This document shows, piece by piece, positions 56,148-64,000 of a DNA stretch of 64,000 bases. Both the position numbers and the translations under genes were made by a program. The notes below the pieces were generated by a model. The model had not been told where the DNA came from. It ran no database searches and saw only the letters and a program-made list of their open reading frames with translations. The stretch is from an uncultured Rhodospirillaceae bacterium. Lineage in GTDB: Bacteria; Pseudomonadota; Alphaproteobacteria; Azospirillales; Azospirillaceae. The stretch's first letter is position 1. Each line of letters begins with the position of its first letter. The stretch covers positions 18,374-82,373 of the forward strand of contig CALBDS010000046.1 in the NCBI GenBank assembly GCA_937927415.1, in the 5' to 3' direction.

Positions 56148-57152
56148 ATGGACAAACTGCATGCGATGCGCGTCTTCGTCCGCGTTGTCGAGGTCAACAG
56201 CTTCACCAAGGCCGCCGACACGCTGGGTCTGCCGCGCGCCTCGGTGACGACGACCATCCAGAATCTGGAAGCAGCCCTCGGCGTACGCCTGCTGCAGCGG
56301 ACCACGCGCAAGCTGAGCCTGACGCTCGACGGTGCTGCCTATCTGGAGGGCGCCACCCGCATCCTGTCCGACCTGGACGAGATCGAAACATCCTTCACCA
56401 GCGCCCGCAAGACCCCGCGCGGGCGGCTCAGGGTGGATATGCCGGGGTCGATCGGGCGGCTCATCATCATCCCGACCATCCACGAGTTCCACGCCCGCTA
56501 CCCCGACATCGAAATCATGATCGGGATGAGCGACCGCCCCATCGATCTGGTCCAGGAGGGGGTGGATTGCGTGCTGCGGGTCGGCGATCTTCAGGATTCC
56601 AGCCTGATCGCCCGCCGGGTCGGCGCCTTCCGCCCGGTGACCGTCGCCAGCCCGGCCTATCTCGCCCGGCACGGCACACCCCAAACCATCGAGGAGCTGG
56701 AAGGCCACACCGCCGTCAACTACTTCACCCGCACCGGCAAGCTGCACGAGATGAGCTTCGAGCGCGACGGCATCATCCGGGAGGTGAGGCTGAGCGGCCC
56801 CGTCTCGGTCAACGATGCCGACGCCTATGTCACCTGCGCGCTGGAGGGGCTGGGCATCGGTCAGGTGGCGCGCTTCATGGCGCTCCCCCACCTGCGCAGT
56901 GGCGCGCTGGTGGAAATTCTCAAGGACTGGCGCCCGGCCCTGGTGCCGATTTCGGCGCTCTATCCGCACAACCGCCACCTGTCGCCGAAGGTTCGCGCCT
57001 TCGTCGATTGGGTCGCCGAACTGTTCGAGGGCTGCCCGCTGATGCAGGGCGAAGAGATCGACGGTTATGAATGCCCGGAACGGATGGCGGTGAAACCCGC
57101 CGCGACCGCCACAGACATGGATCCGGAAAACGTCTCCCTCTGCGTGGTGTGA
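56148..57152 (+). CDS. LysR-family transcriptional regulator next to RND efflux genes
   Basis: This 334-residue LysR protein has an N-terminal helix-turn-helix (MDKLHAMRVFVRVVEVNSFT, KAADTLGLPRASVTTTIQNL) and a periplasmic-binding-like effector domain (about 90-295). A roughly 35-residue C-terminal extension ends in CVV. Members of this subgroup often control adjacent oxidoreductase or efflux genes. It points the same way as the hydrolase and MexEF-like genes, beginning 1 kb upstream, and is the likely regulator. Confidence 0.85.
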   Translation: MDKLHAMRVFVRVVEVNSFTKAADTLGLPRASVTTTIQNLEAALGVRLLQRTTRKLSLTLDGAAYLEGATRILSDLDEIETSFTSARKTPRGRLRVDMPGSIGRLIIIPTIHEFHARYPDIEIMIGMSDRPIDLVQEGVDCVLRVGDLQDSSLIARRVGAFRPVTVASPAYLARHGTPQTIEELEGHTAVNYFTRTGKLHEMSFERDGIIREVRLSGPVSVNDADAYVTCALEGLGIGQVARFMALPHLRSGALVEILKDWRPALVPISALYPHNRHLSPKVRAFVDWVAELFEGCPLMQGEEIDGYECPERMAVKPAATATDMDPENVSLCVV

Positions 57153-57272
57153 TAAGGATTGTTCATCTGATCCGAATTGTGTTGCCGTTGACCGTGTATT
57201 TATTCCGGTTCCCCGGTCGCCCACACTCCATCCTGTTGCAATGCAGGAGGGGTGCCGAGGCACCGAGGAACC

Positions 57273-58124
57273 ATGGGCCGATCGTCGGAACAGTCGAAAA
57301 CACGCAAGACCGGGGCGGCGCCCTGCCCGCTCGCGGTCGATGACCGGACCATCGCCGGCCACGCCCAGGACATCCGGCTGCGGCTCTACCGGCCGCTGAT
57401 CGGGCTGACCGTTCCCGCATTGCTCTATCTGCACGGCGGCGGCTTCACCTCCGGCTCGCCGGAGGAGGCGGAAACCGCCGCCGCCGCCATCGCCGAAAGC
57501 GTGCCGGCGCTGGTGGTTTCGGTCGGCTATTCGCTGGCCCCGGCCCACTGCTTTCCCACCGCCGCCCACGATGCCCACCGCGCCGCCCTGTGGACCGCCG
57601 CATCGGCCCGCGTGCTGAACATCGCTCAGGACGGGCTGGGGGTGGCCGGGCACGACGCGGGCGGCCACGTCGCCGCCTCCCTCACCTTCCTGGCCCGCGA
57701 CCAGGGGGACGTTGCCATCCGCGCCCAGGCCCTGCTCGGCCCGATGCTCGACCCCAGCCTGACCCGTGCCGGCGATGCGCGGGCGGTGCAATCCGACATC
57801 CCGGCCACCGCCTACGCCCGCTGCTACCGCGCCTATCTGCCGGAATCGGCGCAGCGGCTGCACCCCTACGCCGCCCCGCTGGATTCCCGCCGGCTGGCCG
57901 GGCTGCCGCCCACGCTGATCGTCACCGCGCAGAACGACGTGCTGCGCATCGAGGCGGAGCAGTACGCCGCCAGCCTGATCGAAGCCGGCGTCCCCACCGA
58001 GGTCACCCGCTTCCCCGCCATCTCGCACGCCGCCCTGCCCGGGCACCGCCCGGCGCTGCTGGCGGTCGCCGACTTTTTCCGCCGCCGCCTGTCCCCCGCG
58101 GACGCCGCCGGCATCCCCGTCTGA
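57273..58124 (+). CDS. alpha/beta hydrolase with Asp in place of the catalytic Ser
   Basis: This protein of about 283 residues has the hormone-sensitive-lipase type fold: oxyanion motif HGGGF (His54-Phe58), VSVGYSLAPAHCFP, a late Asp222 in TAQNDVLR and His252 in ISHAAL. The nucleophile elbow is GHDAGG, with Asp128 where GDSAGG has Ser. ATG at 57273 is chosen (GAGGAA nearby); GTG at 57252 is an alternative too close to its AGGAGG. It lies 22 nt before the RND adaptor, so it is probably in the efflux operon. Confidence 0.8.
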   Translation: MGRSSEQSKTRKTGAAPCPLAVDDRTIAGHAQDIRLRLYRPLIGLTVPALLYLHGGGFTSGSPEEAETAAAAIAESVPALVVSVGYSLAPAHCFPTAAHDAHRAALWTAASARVLNIAQDGLGVAGHDAGGHVAASLTFLARDQGDVAIRAQALLGPMLDPSLTRAGDARAVQSDIPATAYARCYRAYLPESAQRLHPYAAPLDSRRLAGLPPTLIVTAQNDVLRIEAEQYAASLIEAGVPTEVTRFPAISHAALPGHRPALLAVADFFRRRLSPADAAGIPV

Positions 58125-58146
58125 CTCCCTCCAGGAGACTGATTCC

Positions 58147-59325
58147 ATGACGTTGTCCCGTTCGACGCTCGCCCTTCTTCTCGCCGCCGGCACCGCCGCT
58201 GCCGCCGCCGGCTTCGCCACCACCCAGGGCCATGCCGACGCCCCCGCCACCGCCACAGCGGCCCCGCCGCCGCCCGAGGTGGACGTGGCGCCGGTCGTGG
58301 CCCGCACCATCACCGACTGGCAGTCCTACTCCGGCCGTTTGGAGGCGGTCGATCGGGTGGAGGTCCGCCCGCAGGTGTCCGGTGCCATCACCGCCGTGCA
58401 TTTCCGCAACGGCGCCCTGGTGACCAAGGGCGACGTCCTCTTCACCATCGACCCACGCCCCCATGTGGCCGCCGTCGCGCGGGCCGAGGCGCAGGTGGCC
58501 GCCGCGCAGTCGGCGGTGCGCTTCACCGCCGCCGACCTCGACCGCGCCCAGCGGCTGGTGCAGAACAACACCGTCTCGCGCCAGACGCTGGAGGAAAAGG
58601 AAAACGCCGCCCGCGAGGCCGCCGCCAACCTGAAGGCGGCGCAGGCGGCCCTGGATCTCGCCCGCATCGACCTGGAACACACCCAGGTAACTGCCCCGAT
58701 CTCCGGCCGCGTCTCACGCGCCGAGGTGACGGTGGGCAATGTCGTGGCCTCCGGTGCCGCGGCCTCCCCGTTGACGACGCTGGTGTCGGTTTCGCCGATC
58801 TACGCCTCCTTCGATGTTGATGAACAGACCTACCTGCGTCACATCGCCAGCGTGAAGGACGCCGCCGACGTGCCGGTCCAGCTTGGGCTTGCCAACGAGA
58901 GCGGCTATTCGCGCACCGGCACGGTGGAGCATGTGGACAACCGGCTCGATTCCGTGTCCGGCACCATCCGCGTGCGCGCCAAGTTCGACAACCCCGACGG
59001 GCTGCTGGTGCCCGGCCTCTACGCCCGCATCAGGGTCGGCGGCAGCACCCCGCACGACGCGCTGATGGTCGAGGACCGCGCCATCAACACCGATCAGGAC
59101 AAGAAGTTCGTTCTGGTGGTGGCCGGCGACGACACCGTGCAGTACCGCGAAATCGTCCCCGGTCCGGCGCAGAACGGCCTGCGGGTGGTGACGAGCGGGC
59201 TGACATCCGGCGAACGCATCGTCGTCAACGGCCTTCAGCACGCCCGCCCCGGTGCGCGCATCAGCCCGAAGCTTGTTGCGATGGGCGGCCCCGGCGCCCC
59301 CATCCAGACCGCCGCGAAACCATGA
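58147..59325 (+). CDS. RND efflux periplasmic adaptor subunit (MexE-like)
   Basis: This 392-residue membrane-fusion protein has an N-terminal export signal without lipobox Cys, a barrel-sandwich hybrid split around a coiled-coil hairpin (about 60-200, EVRPQVSGAITAVHFRNGAL; AQSAVRFTAADLDRAQRLVQ), and beta-barrel and membrane-proximal domains (~200-375). It links the RND pump to an outer-membrane channel. No outer-membrane factor gene follows, so the channel is encoded elsewhere. Confidence 0.92.
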   Translation: MTLSRSTLALLLAAGTAAAAAGFATTQGHADAPATATAAPPPPEVDVAPVVARTITDWQSYSGRLEAVDRVEVRPQVSGAITAVHFRNGALVTKGDVLFTIDPRPHVAAVARAEAQVAAAQSAVRFTAADLDRAQRLVQNNTVSRQTLEEKENAAREAAANLKAAQAALDLARIDLEHTQVTAPISGRVSRAEVTVGNVVASGAAASPLTTLVSVSPIYASFDVDEQTYLRHIASVKDAADVPVQLGLANESGYSRTGTVEHVDNRLDSVSGTIRVRAKFDNPDGLLVPGLYARIRVGGSTPHDALMVEDRAINTDQDKKFVLVVAGDDTVQYREIVPGPAQNGLRVVTSGLTSGERIVVNGLQHARPGARISPKLVAMGGPGAPIQTAAKP

Positions 59326-59363
59326 TCCAGGCCCCATGATCCGGATCCGCCGGGAGAGCCATC

Positions 59364-62300
59364 ATGAACATCTCGAAATTCTTCATCGACCGCCCGATCT
59401 TCGCCGGCGTGCTGTCGGTGGCGCTGTTCCTGGCGGGAGCGATCTCGCTGTTCCAGTTGCCGATTTCCGAATACCCGGAGGTGGTGCCGCCGTCGGTCGT
59501 CGTGCGCGCCCAGTTTCCCGGCGCCAACCCCAAGGTCATTGCCGAGACGGTCGCCTCCCCCCTGGAGGAGCAGATCAACGGCGTCGAGAACATGCTCTAC
59601 ATGCAGTCGCAGGCCAACAGCGACGGCAACATGGCGCTGACCGTGACCTTCAAGCTGGGCACCGACCCGGACAAGGCGCAGCAGCTGGTGCAGAACCGGG
59701 TGTCGCAGGCGCTGCCGCGCCTGCCGTCCGACGTGCAGCGGCTGGGCGTGACGACGGTCAAAAGCTCGCCCACCCTCACCATGGTCGTGCATCTGCTGTC
59801 GCCCAACGACCGCTACGACATGACCTACCTGCGCAACTACGCCATCCTGAACGTCAAGGACCGGCTGAGCCGGATCGCCGGCGTCGGCGAGGTGCAGGTG
59901 TGGGGAGCGGGCGACTACTCCATGCGCGTCTGGCTCGATCCCAACAAGGTCGCCGAGCGCGGCTTGACCGCGTCCGACGTGGTGGCGGCGATCCGCGAGC
60001 AGAACGTCCAGGTCGCCGCCGGGGTCATCGGTGCCTCGCCGTCGCTGCCCGACACGCCGCTGCAGCTTTCCATCAACGCGCAAGGGCGCCTGAAGACGCC
60101 GGAGGAATTCGGCGCCATCATCCTCAAGACCGGCCAACAGGGCGGCGTCACCCTGCTGCGCGACGTCGCCCGCGTGGAACTGGCGGCGGCGCAGTACGGC
60201 TTGCGGTCGCTGCTGAACAACAAGCCGGCGGTGGCGCTGGGGATCAACCAGTCGCCGGGCGCCAACGCGCTGGCCATTTCCGACGCCATCCGCGCGGCGA
60301 TGGCCGACCTCAAGACCGACATGCCGGACGGTGTGGACTACAGCATCGTCTATGACCCGACGCAGTTTGTCCGCTCCAGCATCGACGCGGTGATTCACAC
60401 GCTGCTGGAAGCCATCGCCCTGGTCGTGCTGGTGGTCATCGTCTTTTTGCAGACGTGGCGGGCGTCGATCATCCCGCTGCTGGCGGTTCCGGTGTCCATC
60501 GTCGGCACCTTCTCGCTGATGCTGGCACTGGGCTATTCGATCAACGCGCTGTCGCTGTTCGGCATGGTGCTGGCGATCGGCATCGTGGTGGACGACGCCA
60601 TCGTCGTGGTGGAGAACGTCGAACGCAACATCGGGAACGGCCTGTCGGCCAAGGAAGCGACATACCGCGCCATGCAGGAGGTCAGCGGCCCGATCATCGC
60701 CATTGCGCTGACCCTGGTCGCCGTTTTCGTGCCGCTGGCGGCCATGAGCGGCCTGACCGGCGAGTTCTACAAGCAGTTCGCGATGACCATCGCGATCTCC
60801 ACCGTGATCTCCGCCTTCAATTCGCTGACCCTGTCGCCGGCCCTGGCGGCGGTACTGCTGCGCGGTCATGACCAGCCGCAGGATTGGCTGACCCGTGCGA
60901 TGAACCGGCTGTTCGGCGGATTCTTCCGGCTGTTCAACCGGGTGTTTCACCGGGCGTCCGACGGCTACGGCCGCGGCGTGACCGGGGTGGTACGGCACAA
61001 GGGGGTGATGATGCTGGTCTATGTCGGGCTGCTGGCGCTGACCGTGCTGCTGGGCCGCACCGTGCCCATGGGCTTCGTCCCGGCGCAGGACAAGGAATAC
61101 CTCATCAGCTTCGCCCAGCTTCCCAACGGCGCTTCCCTCGACCGGACCGAAGAGGTGATCCGCCGGATGACCGACATCGCGCTGGCCCGCCCCGGCGTGC
61201 AGAGTGCGGTCGCCTTCCCCGGCCTGTCGGTCAACGGCTTTACCAACAGCTCCAGTGCGGGCATCGTCTTCGTCACGCTGAAGCCGTTTGCCGAACGCAA
61301 GGATCCGTCCCTGTCCGCCGCCGCCATCGCCGGTGACCTGCAAAAACGCTACGCCGGGCTGAAGGAAGCCTTCGTCGCCATCTTCCCGCCGCCGCCGGTG
61401 ATGGGGCTGGGCACGCTGGGCGGCTTCAAGATGCAGTTGGAGGACCGCGGCGCGCTGGGGTACGAGGCGCTGAACGCAGCGGTCGGTGCCTTCGTGAAGA
61501 AGGCGATGCAGACGCCGGAGCTGGGGCCGAGCTTTTCCAGCTACCAGATCAACGTGCCGCAGTTGGACGTGGATCTCGACCGCGTGAAGGCTAAGCAGCA
61601 GGGGGTGGCCATCGGCGACGTGTTCGAGACCATGCAGATCTACCTGGGTTCGCTTTATGTGAACGACTTCAACAGCTTCGGCCGCGTTTATCAGGTCCGT
61701 GTCCAGGCCGACGCGCCTTTCCGCACCGAATCCGCCGACATCGGGCTGTTGAAGACCCGCAACGCCCAGGGCGACATGGTGCCGCTGTCGTCCCTGGTCA
61801 CGGTGAAACAGAGCTACGGGCCGGAAATGGTGGTGCGCTACAACGGCTACACCGCCGCCGACATCAACGGCGGACCGGCGCCGGGCTATTCTTCCGGCCA
61901 GGCGCAGGCGGCGGCGGAGCGCATCGCGCATGAGACCCTGCCCCGCGGCGTGCGCTTCGAATGGACCGACCTGACCTATCAGGAGATCCTGGCCGGCAAC
62001 GCGGCGCTGTGGATCTTCCCCATCAGCATCCTGCTGGTCTTCCTGGTGCTGGCGGCGCAGTACGAGAGCCTGACCCTGCCGCTGGCCATCCTGCTGATCG
62101 TGCCGATGAGCCTGATGTCGGCGCTGGCCGGGGTGTGGCTGACGGGGGGCGACAACAACATCTTCACCCAGATCGGCTTCATGGTGCTGGTGGGGTTGTC
62201 GGCAAAGAACGCCATCCTGATCGTCGAGTTCGCCCGTGAACTGGAGCATCAGGGGCGCAGCGTGGTGCAGGCCGCCGTCGAGGCCAGCCGGCTGCGGCTG

Positions 62301-62555
62301 CGGCCGATCCTGATGACCTCCATCGCCTTCATCATGGGCGTGGTGCCGCTGGTGACCTCGACCGGGGCCGGGGCGGAGATGCGCCACGCCATGGGTGTGG
62401 CGGTGTTCGCCGGGATGATCGGCGTCACCCTGTTCGGTCTGGTGCTGACGCCGGTCTTTTATGTGCTGCTGCGCACGCTGGTCGGAGCCGCAAAACCGGC
62501 GGCCGGAACGGTACCGACCCACTCCGGTTTGTCGGAGGCCGGCTTCGTTGAGTGA
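59364..62555 (+). CDS. RND multidrug efflux permease (MexF-like)
   Basis: This 1063-residue HAE1-family proton antiporter has twelve membrane segments, with large periplasmic loops after TM1 and TM7. The proton-relay Asp pair is in TM4 (GIVVDDAIVVVENVERN), and the RND signature GLSAKNAILIVEFARELE lies near 940. The start MNISKFFIDRPIFAGVLSV is typical. It follows the adaptor by 38 nt. MexF-type pumps export chloramphenicol, quinolones and natural aromatic compounds; the true substrate here is unknown. Confidence 0.94.
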   Translation: MNISKFFIDRPIFAGVLSVALFLAGAISLFQLPISEYPEVVPPSVVVRAQFPGANPKVIAETVASPLEEQINGVENMLYMQSQANSDGNMALTVTFKLGTDPDKAQQLVQNRVSQALPRLPSDVQRLGVTTVKSSPTLTMVVHLLSPNDRYDMTYLRNYAILNVKDRLSRIAGVGEVQVWGAGDYSMRVWLDPNKVAERGLTASDVVAAIREQNVQVAAGVIGASPSLPDTPLQLSINAQGRLKTPEEFGAIILKTGQQGGVTLLRDVARVELAAAQYGLRSLLNNKPAVALGINQSPGANALAISDAIRAAMADLKTDMPDGVDYSIVYDPTQFVRSSIDAVIHTLLEAIALVVLVVIVFLQTWRASIIPLLAVPVSIVGTFSLMLALGYSINALSLFGMVLAIGIVVDDAIVVVENVERNIGNGLSAKEATYRAMQEVSGPIIAIALTLVAVFVPLAAMSGLTGEFYKQFAMTIAISTVISAFNSLTLSPALAAVLLRGHDQPQDWLTRAMNRLFGGFFRLFNRVFHRASDGYGRGVTGVVRHKGVMMLVYVGLLALTVLLGRTVPMGFVPAQDKEYLISFAQLPNGASLDRTEEVIRRMTDIALARPGVQSAVAFPGLSVNGFTNSSSAGIVFVTLKPFAERKDPSLSAAAIAGDLQKRYAGLKEAFVAIFPPPPVMGLGTLGGFKMQLEDRGALGYEALNAAVGAFVKKAMQTPELGPSFSSYQINVPQLDVDLDRVKAKQQGVAIGDVFETMQIYLGSLYVNDFNSFGRVYQVRVQADAPFRTESADIGLLKTRNAQGDMVPLSSLVTVKQSYGPEMVVRYNGYTAADINGGPAPGYSSGQAQAAAERIAHETLPRGVRFEWTDLTYQEILAGNAALWIFPISILLVFLVLAAQYESLTLPLAILLIVPMSLMSALAGVWLTGGDNNIFTQIGFMVLVGLSAKNAILIVEFARELEHQGRSVVQAAVEASRLRLRPILMTSIAFIMGVVPLVTSTGAGAEMRHAMGVAVFAGMIGVTLFGLVLTPVFYVLLRTLVGAAKPAAGTVPTHSGLSEAGFVE

Positions 62556-62566
62556 CGCCGCCAGAG

Positions 62567-62604
62567 CGGGTTTCTCGGAGACGATCAGGTCTCCGAGAAA
62601 CCCG
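62567..62604. terminator. strong 16-bp hairpin between convergent RND and glycosyltransferase genes
   Basis: CGGGTTTCTCGGAGAC at 62567-62582 pairs perfectly with 62589-62604 around GATCAG. It starts 12 nt after the pump gene and 8 nt before the 3' end of the leftward gene. There is no T-run, but the stem is long enough for bidirectional termination. Confidence 0.7.
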
Positions 62605-62611
62605 GCGTGGT

Positions 62612-63844
62612 TCAGGGGCAGGGCTTTGAGGGGAACAGAGCTCGGCGCAACCCCTGGACGGCGGCTTCGATCCCCCAAGCGTTGATGATGGCTTGGCTGG
62701 CTTGGCCCATCGCACGGACCACCGCAGGGTCACCTTTGGCCACGACGGATTCTAGCGCCCTGACCAGCGCATCCGTGTCATCCGCCGGGACGACAAAACC
62801 GTTCACCCCTTCCTTGACCAGATCCGGCCCGCAGCCAACCGCATCGCTGATGATCACAGCGGTGCCGGCGCTCATGGCTTCATTGACCACCAGTCCCCAA
62901 GGCTCAAACACGGAGGGAAGCACAAACACATCGGCCAGATCGAACAGAGCCGGCAACCGGCCCTGGTTCTGGAAACCAAGGAAACGGACGCGGTTCAGCC
63001 CTTCGTCGGCAACCCGGCGCTCCAACGAGGCCCGCAGCACACCATCCCCGGCCAGCAGCAGATATGGGTGTGGTCCCGGAGTGCTCCGGCAGAATCGGGC
63101 GTAGGCATCCAGAACGTGATCGGGGCGTTTCCGCGGCTCCATCTTGGCCGCGAACAGGATCACCGGACTCCCATCCTCCAGCCCCAATGACTGGCGCAGC
63201 GCCGGCCGCTCGGCCCGTGCCGTCGTGGCACGTTGGCGGAAAAAGTCATTGTCCACGACATAGGGGACCGTGACGATCCGCTCATCCGGCACACCATAAA
63301 AACGGTAATAAGCCCGATTCAGGCTTCCAATGGCCAGGAACTCATCACACAAGCCCCGCAGTGCCAGCATCAGGCCCCATTTGAACAGATGATTGCGCCA
63401 CGTCCGCCGTTTGCTGATCAAGGTCGCTTCATCGCGGATCAGGACACGGATCCCCAACAGGCGGGCCATCACCATGGCTTTCAGGTGATAAGCGCGGGCA
63501 TAGCCATGAATCCACAGGACATCGAACGCCCCCCGGCGCAAATGATCCCACAATCCACGGGATCGGGGTCGGGCAAAACTGATCCGGTCCGTCGGCCCGT
63601 CGGCAGGCAGGATGATGGAGCGATAGCCATCAAGCAGGGGCACATCCCATGCGATCTCAACCCCGAAACCGGCATCGGTATGGGGCTTGAGCGAGATGTC
63701 CGATTGGAAGAAGACGGTCAGGTCAATATCGGGTTCAGCGGCAATCGCCCGTAAGAGCGGCGCCTGATACTGGATGGGATGGGTGACGAGATAAGCCACC
63801 CGCAATGGACGTTTTGATTCCGTGTCAGTCACACCGCAAACCAT
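62612..63844 (-). CDS. family 4 glycosyltransferase
   Basis: This 410-residue GT-B fold enzyme has an N-terminal acceptor domain (VAYLVTHPIQYQAPLLRAI, FDVLWIHGYARAYHLKAM) and a C-terminal nucleotide-sugar domain with VILFAAKMEPRKRPDHVLDA, LLLAGDGVL and the E-x7-E motif (FEPWGLVVNEAMSAGTAVI). It likely adds a sugar to a surface polysaccharide or lipid. ATG at 63844 is used; GTG at 63868 would add eight residues. No other glycan gene is visible before the window ends. Confidence 0.88.
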   Translation of the reverse strand: MVCGVTDTESKRPLRVAYLVTHPIQYQAPLLRAIAAEPDIDLTVFFQSDISLKPHTDAGFGVEIAWDVPLLDGYRSIILPADGPTDRISFARPRSRGLWDHLRRGAFDVLWIHGYARAYHLKAMVMARLLGIRVLIRDEATLISKRRTWRNHLFKWGLMLALRGLCDEFLAIGSLNRAYYRFYGVPDERIVTVPYVVDNDFFRQRATTARAERPALRQSLGLEDGSPVILFAAKMEPRKRPDHVLDAYARFCRSTPGPHPYLLLAGDGVLRASLERRVADEGLNRVRFLGFQNQGRLPALFDLADVFVLPSVFEPWGLVVNEAMSAGTAVIISDAVGCGPDLVKEGVNGFVVPADDTDALVRALESVVAKGDPAVVRAMGQASQAIINAWGIEAAVQGLRRALFPSKPCP

Positions 63845-63920
63845 CAAAGTTCTTTTATGAAAAAGCACGGCAGAAACACAACGAAGCCCCCATCTGCCGG
63901 AGCAAATGGAGGCTTAATGA

Positions 63921-63997
<77 letters not shown>

Positions 63998-64000
63998 GAT

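Noticed and set aside
59235..62678. Long leftward open frame antisense to the RND pump
   Set aside because: Shadow of the pump gene; composition is His/Gln-rich with no recognisable fold.

Overview
The window is about 68% G+C and gene-dense, and reads as the chromosome of a free-living Rhodospirillales-type alphaproteobacterium, Azospirillum-like. Signs are the glnB-glnA pair, the pyrB-pyrC'-plsY-dprA-topA run, ComEC, OxyR/AhpCF, and a tRNA-His that still encodes G-1:C73, which many other alphaproteobacterial orders have lost. This placement is inference; no rRNA is present.

Region 1 (1-11,200) is a quinoprotein alcohol-oxidation locus. Leftward: an export-type ABC system (substrate-binding protein, YVTN beta-propeller, ATPase, permease) and the first 49 codons of a PhnD-like protein, possibly a sensor. 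Rightward: cytochrome c PedF, a MoxJ-like binding protein, a SoxYZ-like carrier, a SoxH-like metallohydrolase and a PQQ dehydrogenase whose Asp-x-Asp motif predicts lanthanide use. A LuxR-type response regulator follows, then a fumarylacetoacetase-family enzyme.

Region 2 (11,300-15,700) holds a cytochrome b561 / SHP-like / diheme cytochrome c module with a small membrane protein, a phospholipid-methyltransferase-like gene, a ModA-like protein behind a ModE-type box, and a receiver protein without a recognised output domain.

Region 3 (15,700-25,400) is a leftward alpha-glucan locus (treS-maltokinase fusion, glgB, glgX), then a DUF29 gene, a seven-repeat type I-E CRISPR array with no cas genes in the window, and a small HNH nuclease.

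Region 4 (25,400-42,700) is largely housekeeping: rimO, a MarR regulator, pyrB and a metal-site-deficient dihydroorotase-like pyrC', plsY, dprA, topA, a double cyclic-nucleotide-domain protein, recJ, comEC, gltX and gltA.

Region 5 (42,700-53,500) holds a split YeeE/YedE transporter with a TauE exporter, an unknown conserved-looking protein, an orphan LivF-like ATPase, a glycine-zipper lipoprotein, divergent oxyR and ahpC-ahpF, a tandem-ACT protein, NAD(P)HX repair enzyme, an HpcH/HpaI aldolase and tRNA-His.

Region 6 (53,500-64,000) holds glnB (with a sigma-54-like promoter) and glnA, a LysR / alpha-beta hydrolase / RND efflux cluster, a family 4 glycosyltransferase and initiator tRNA-fMet. 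Several strong hairpins lie between convergent genes, and one 32-nt palindrome occurs twice with a compensated base pair.
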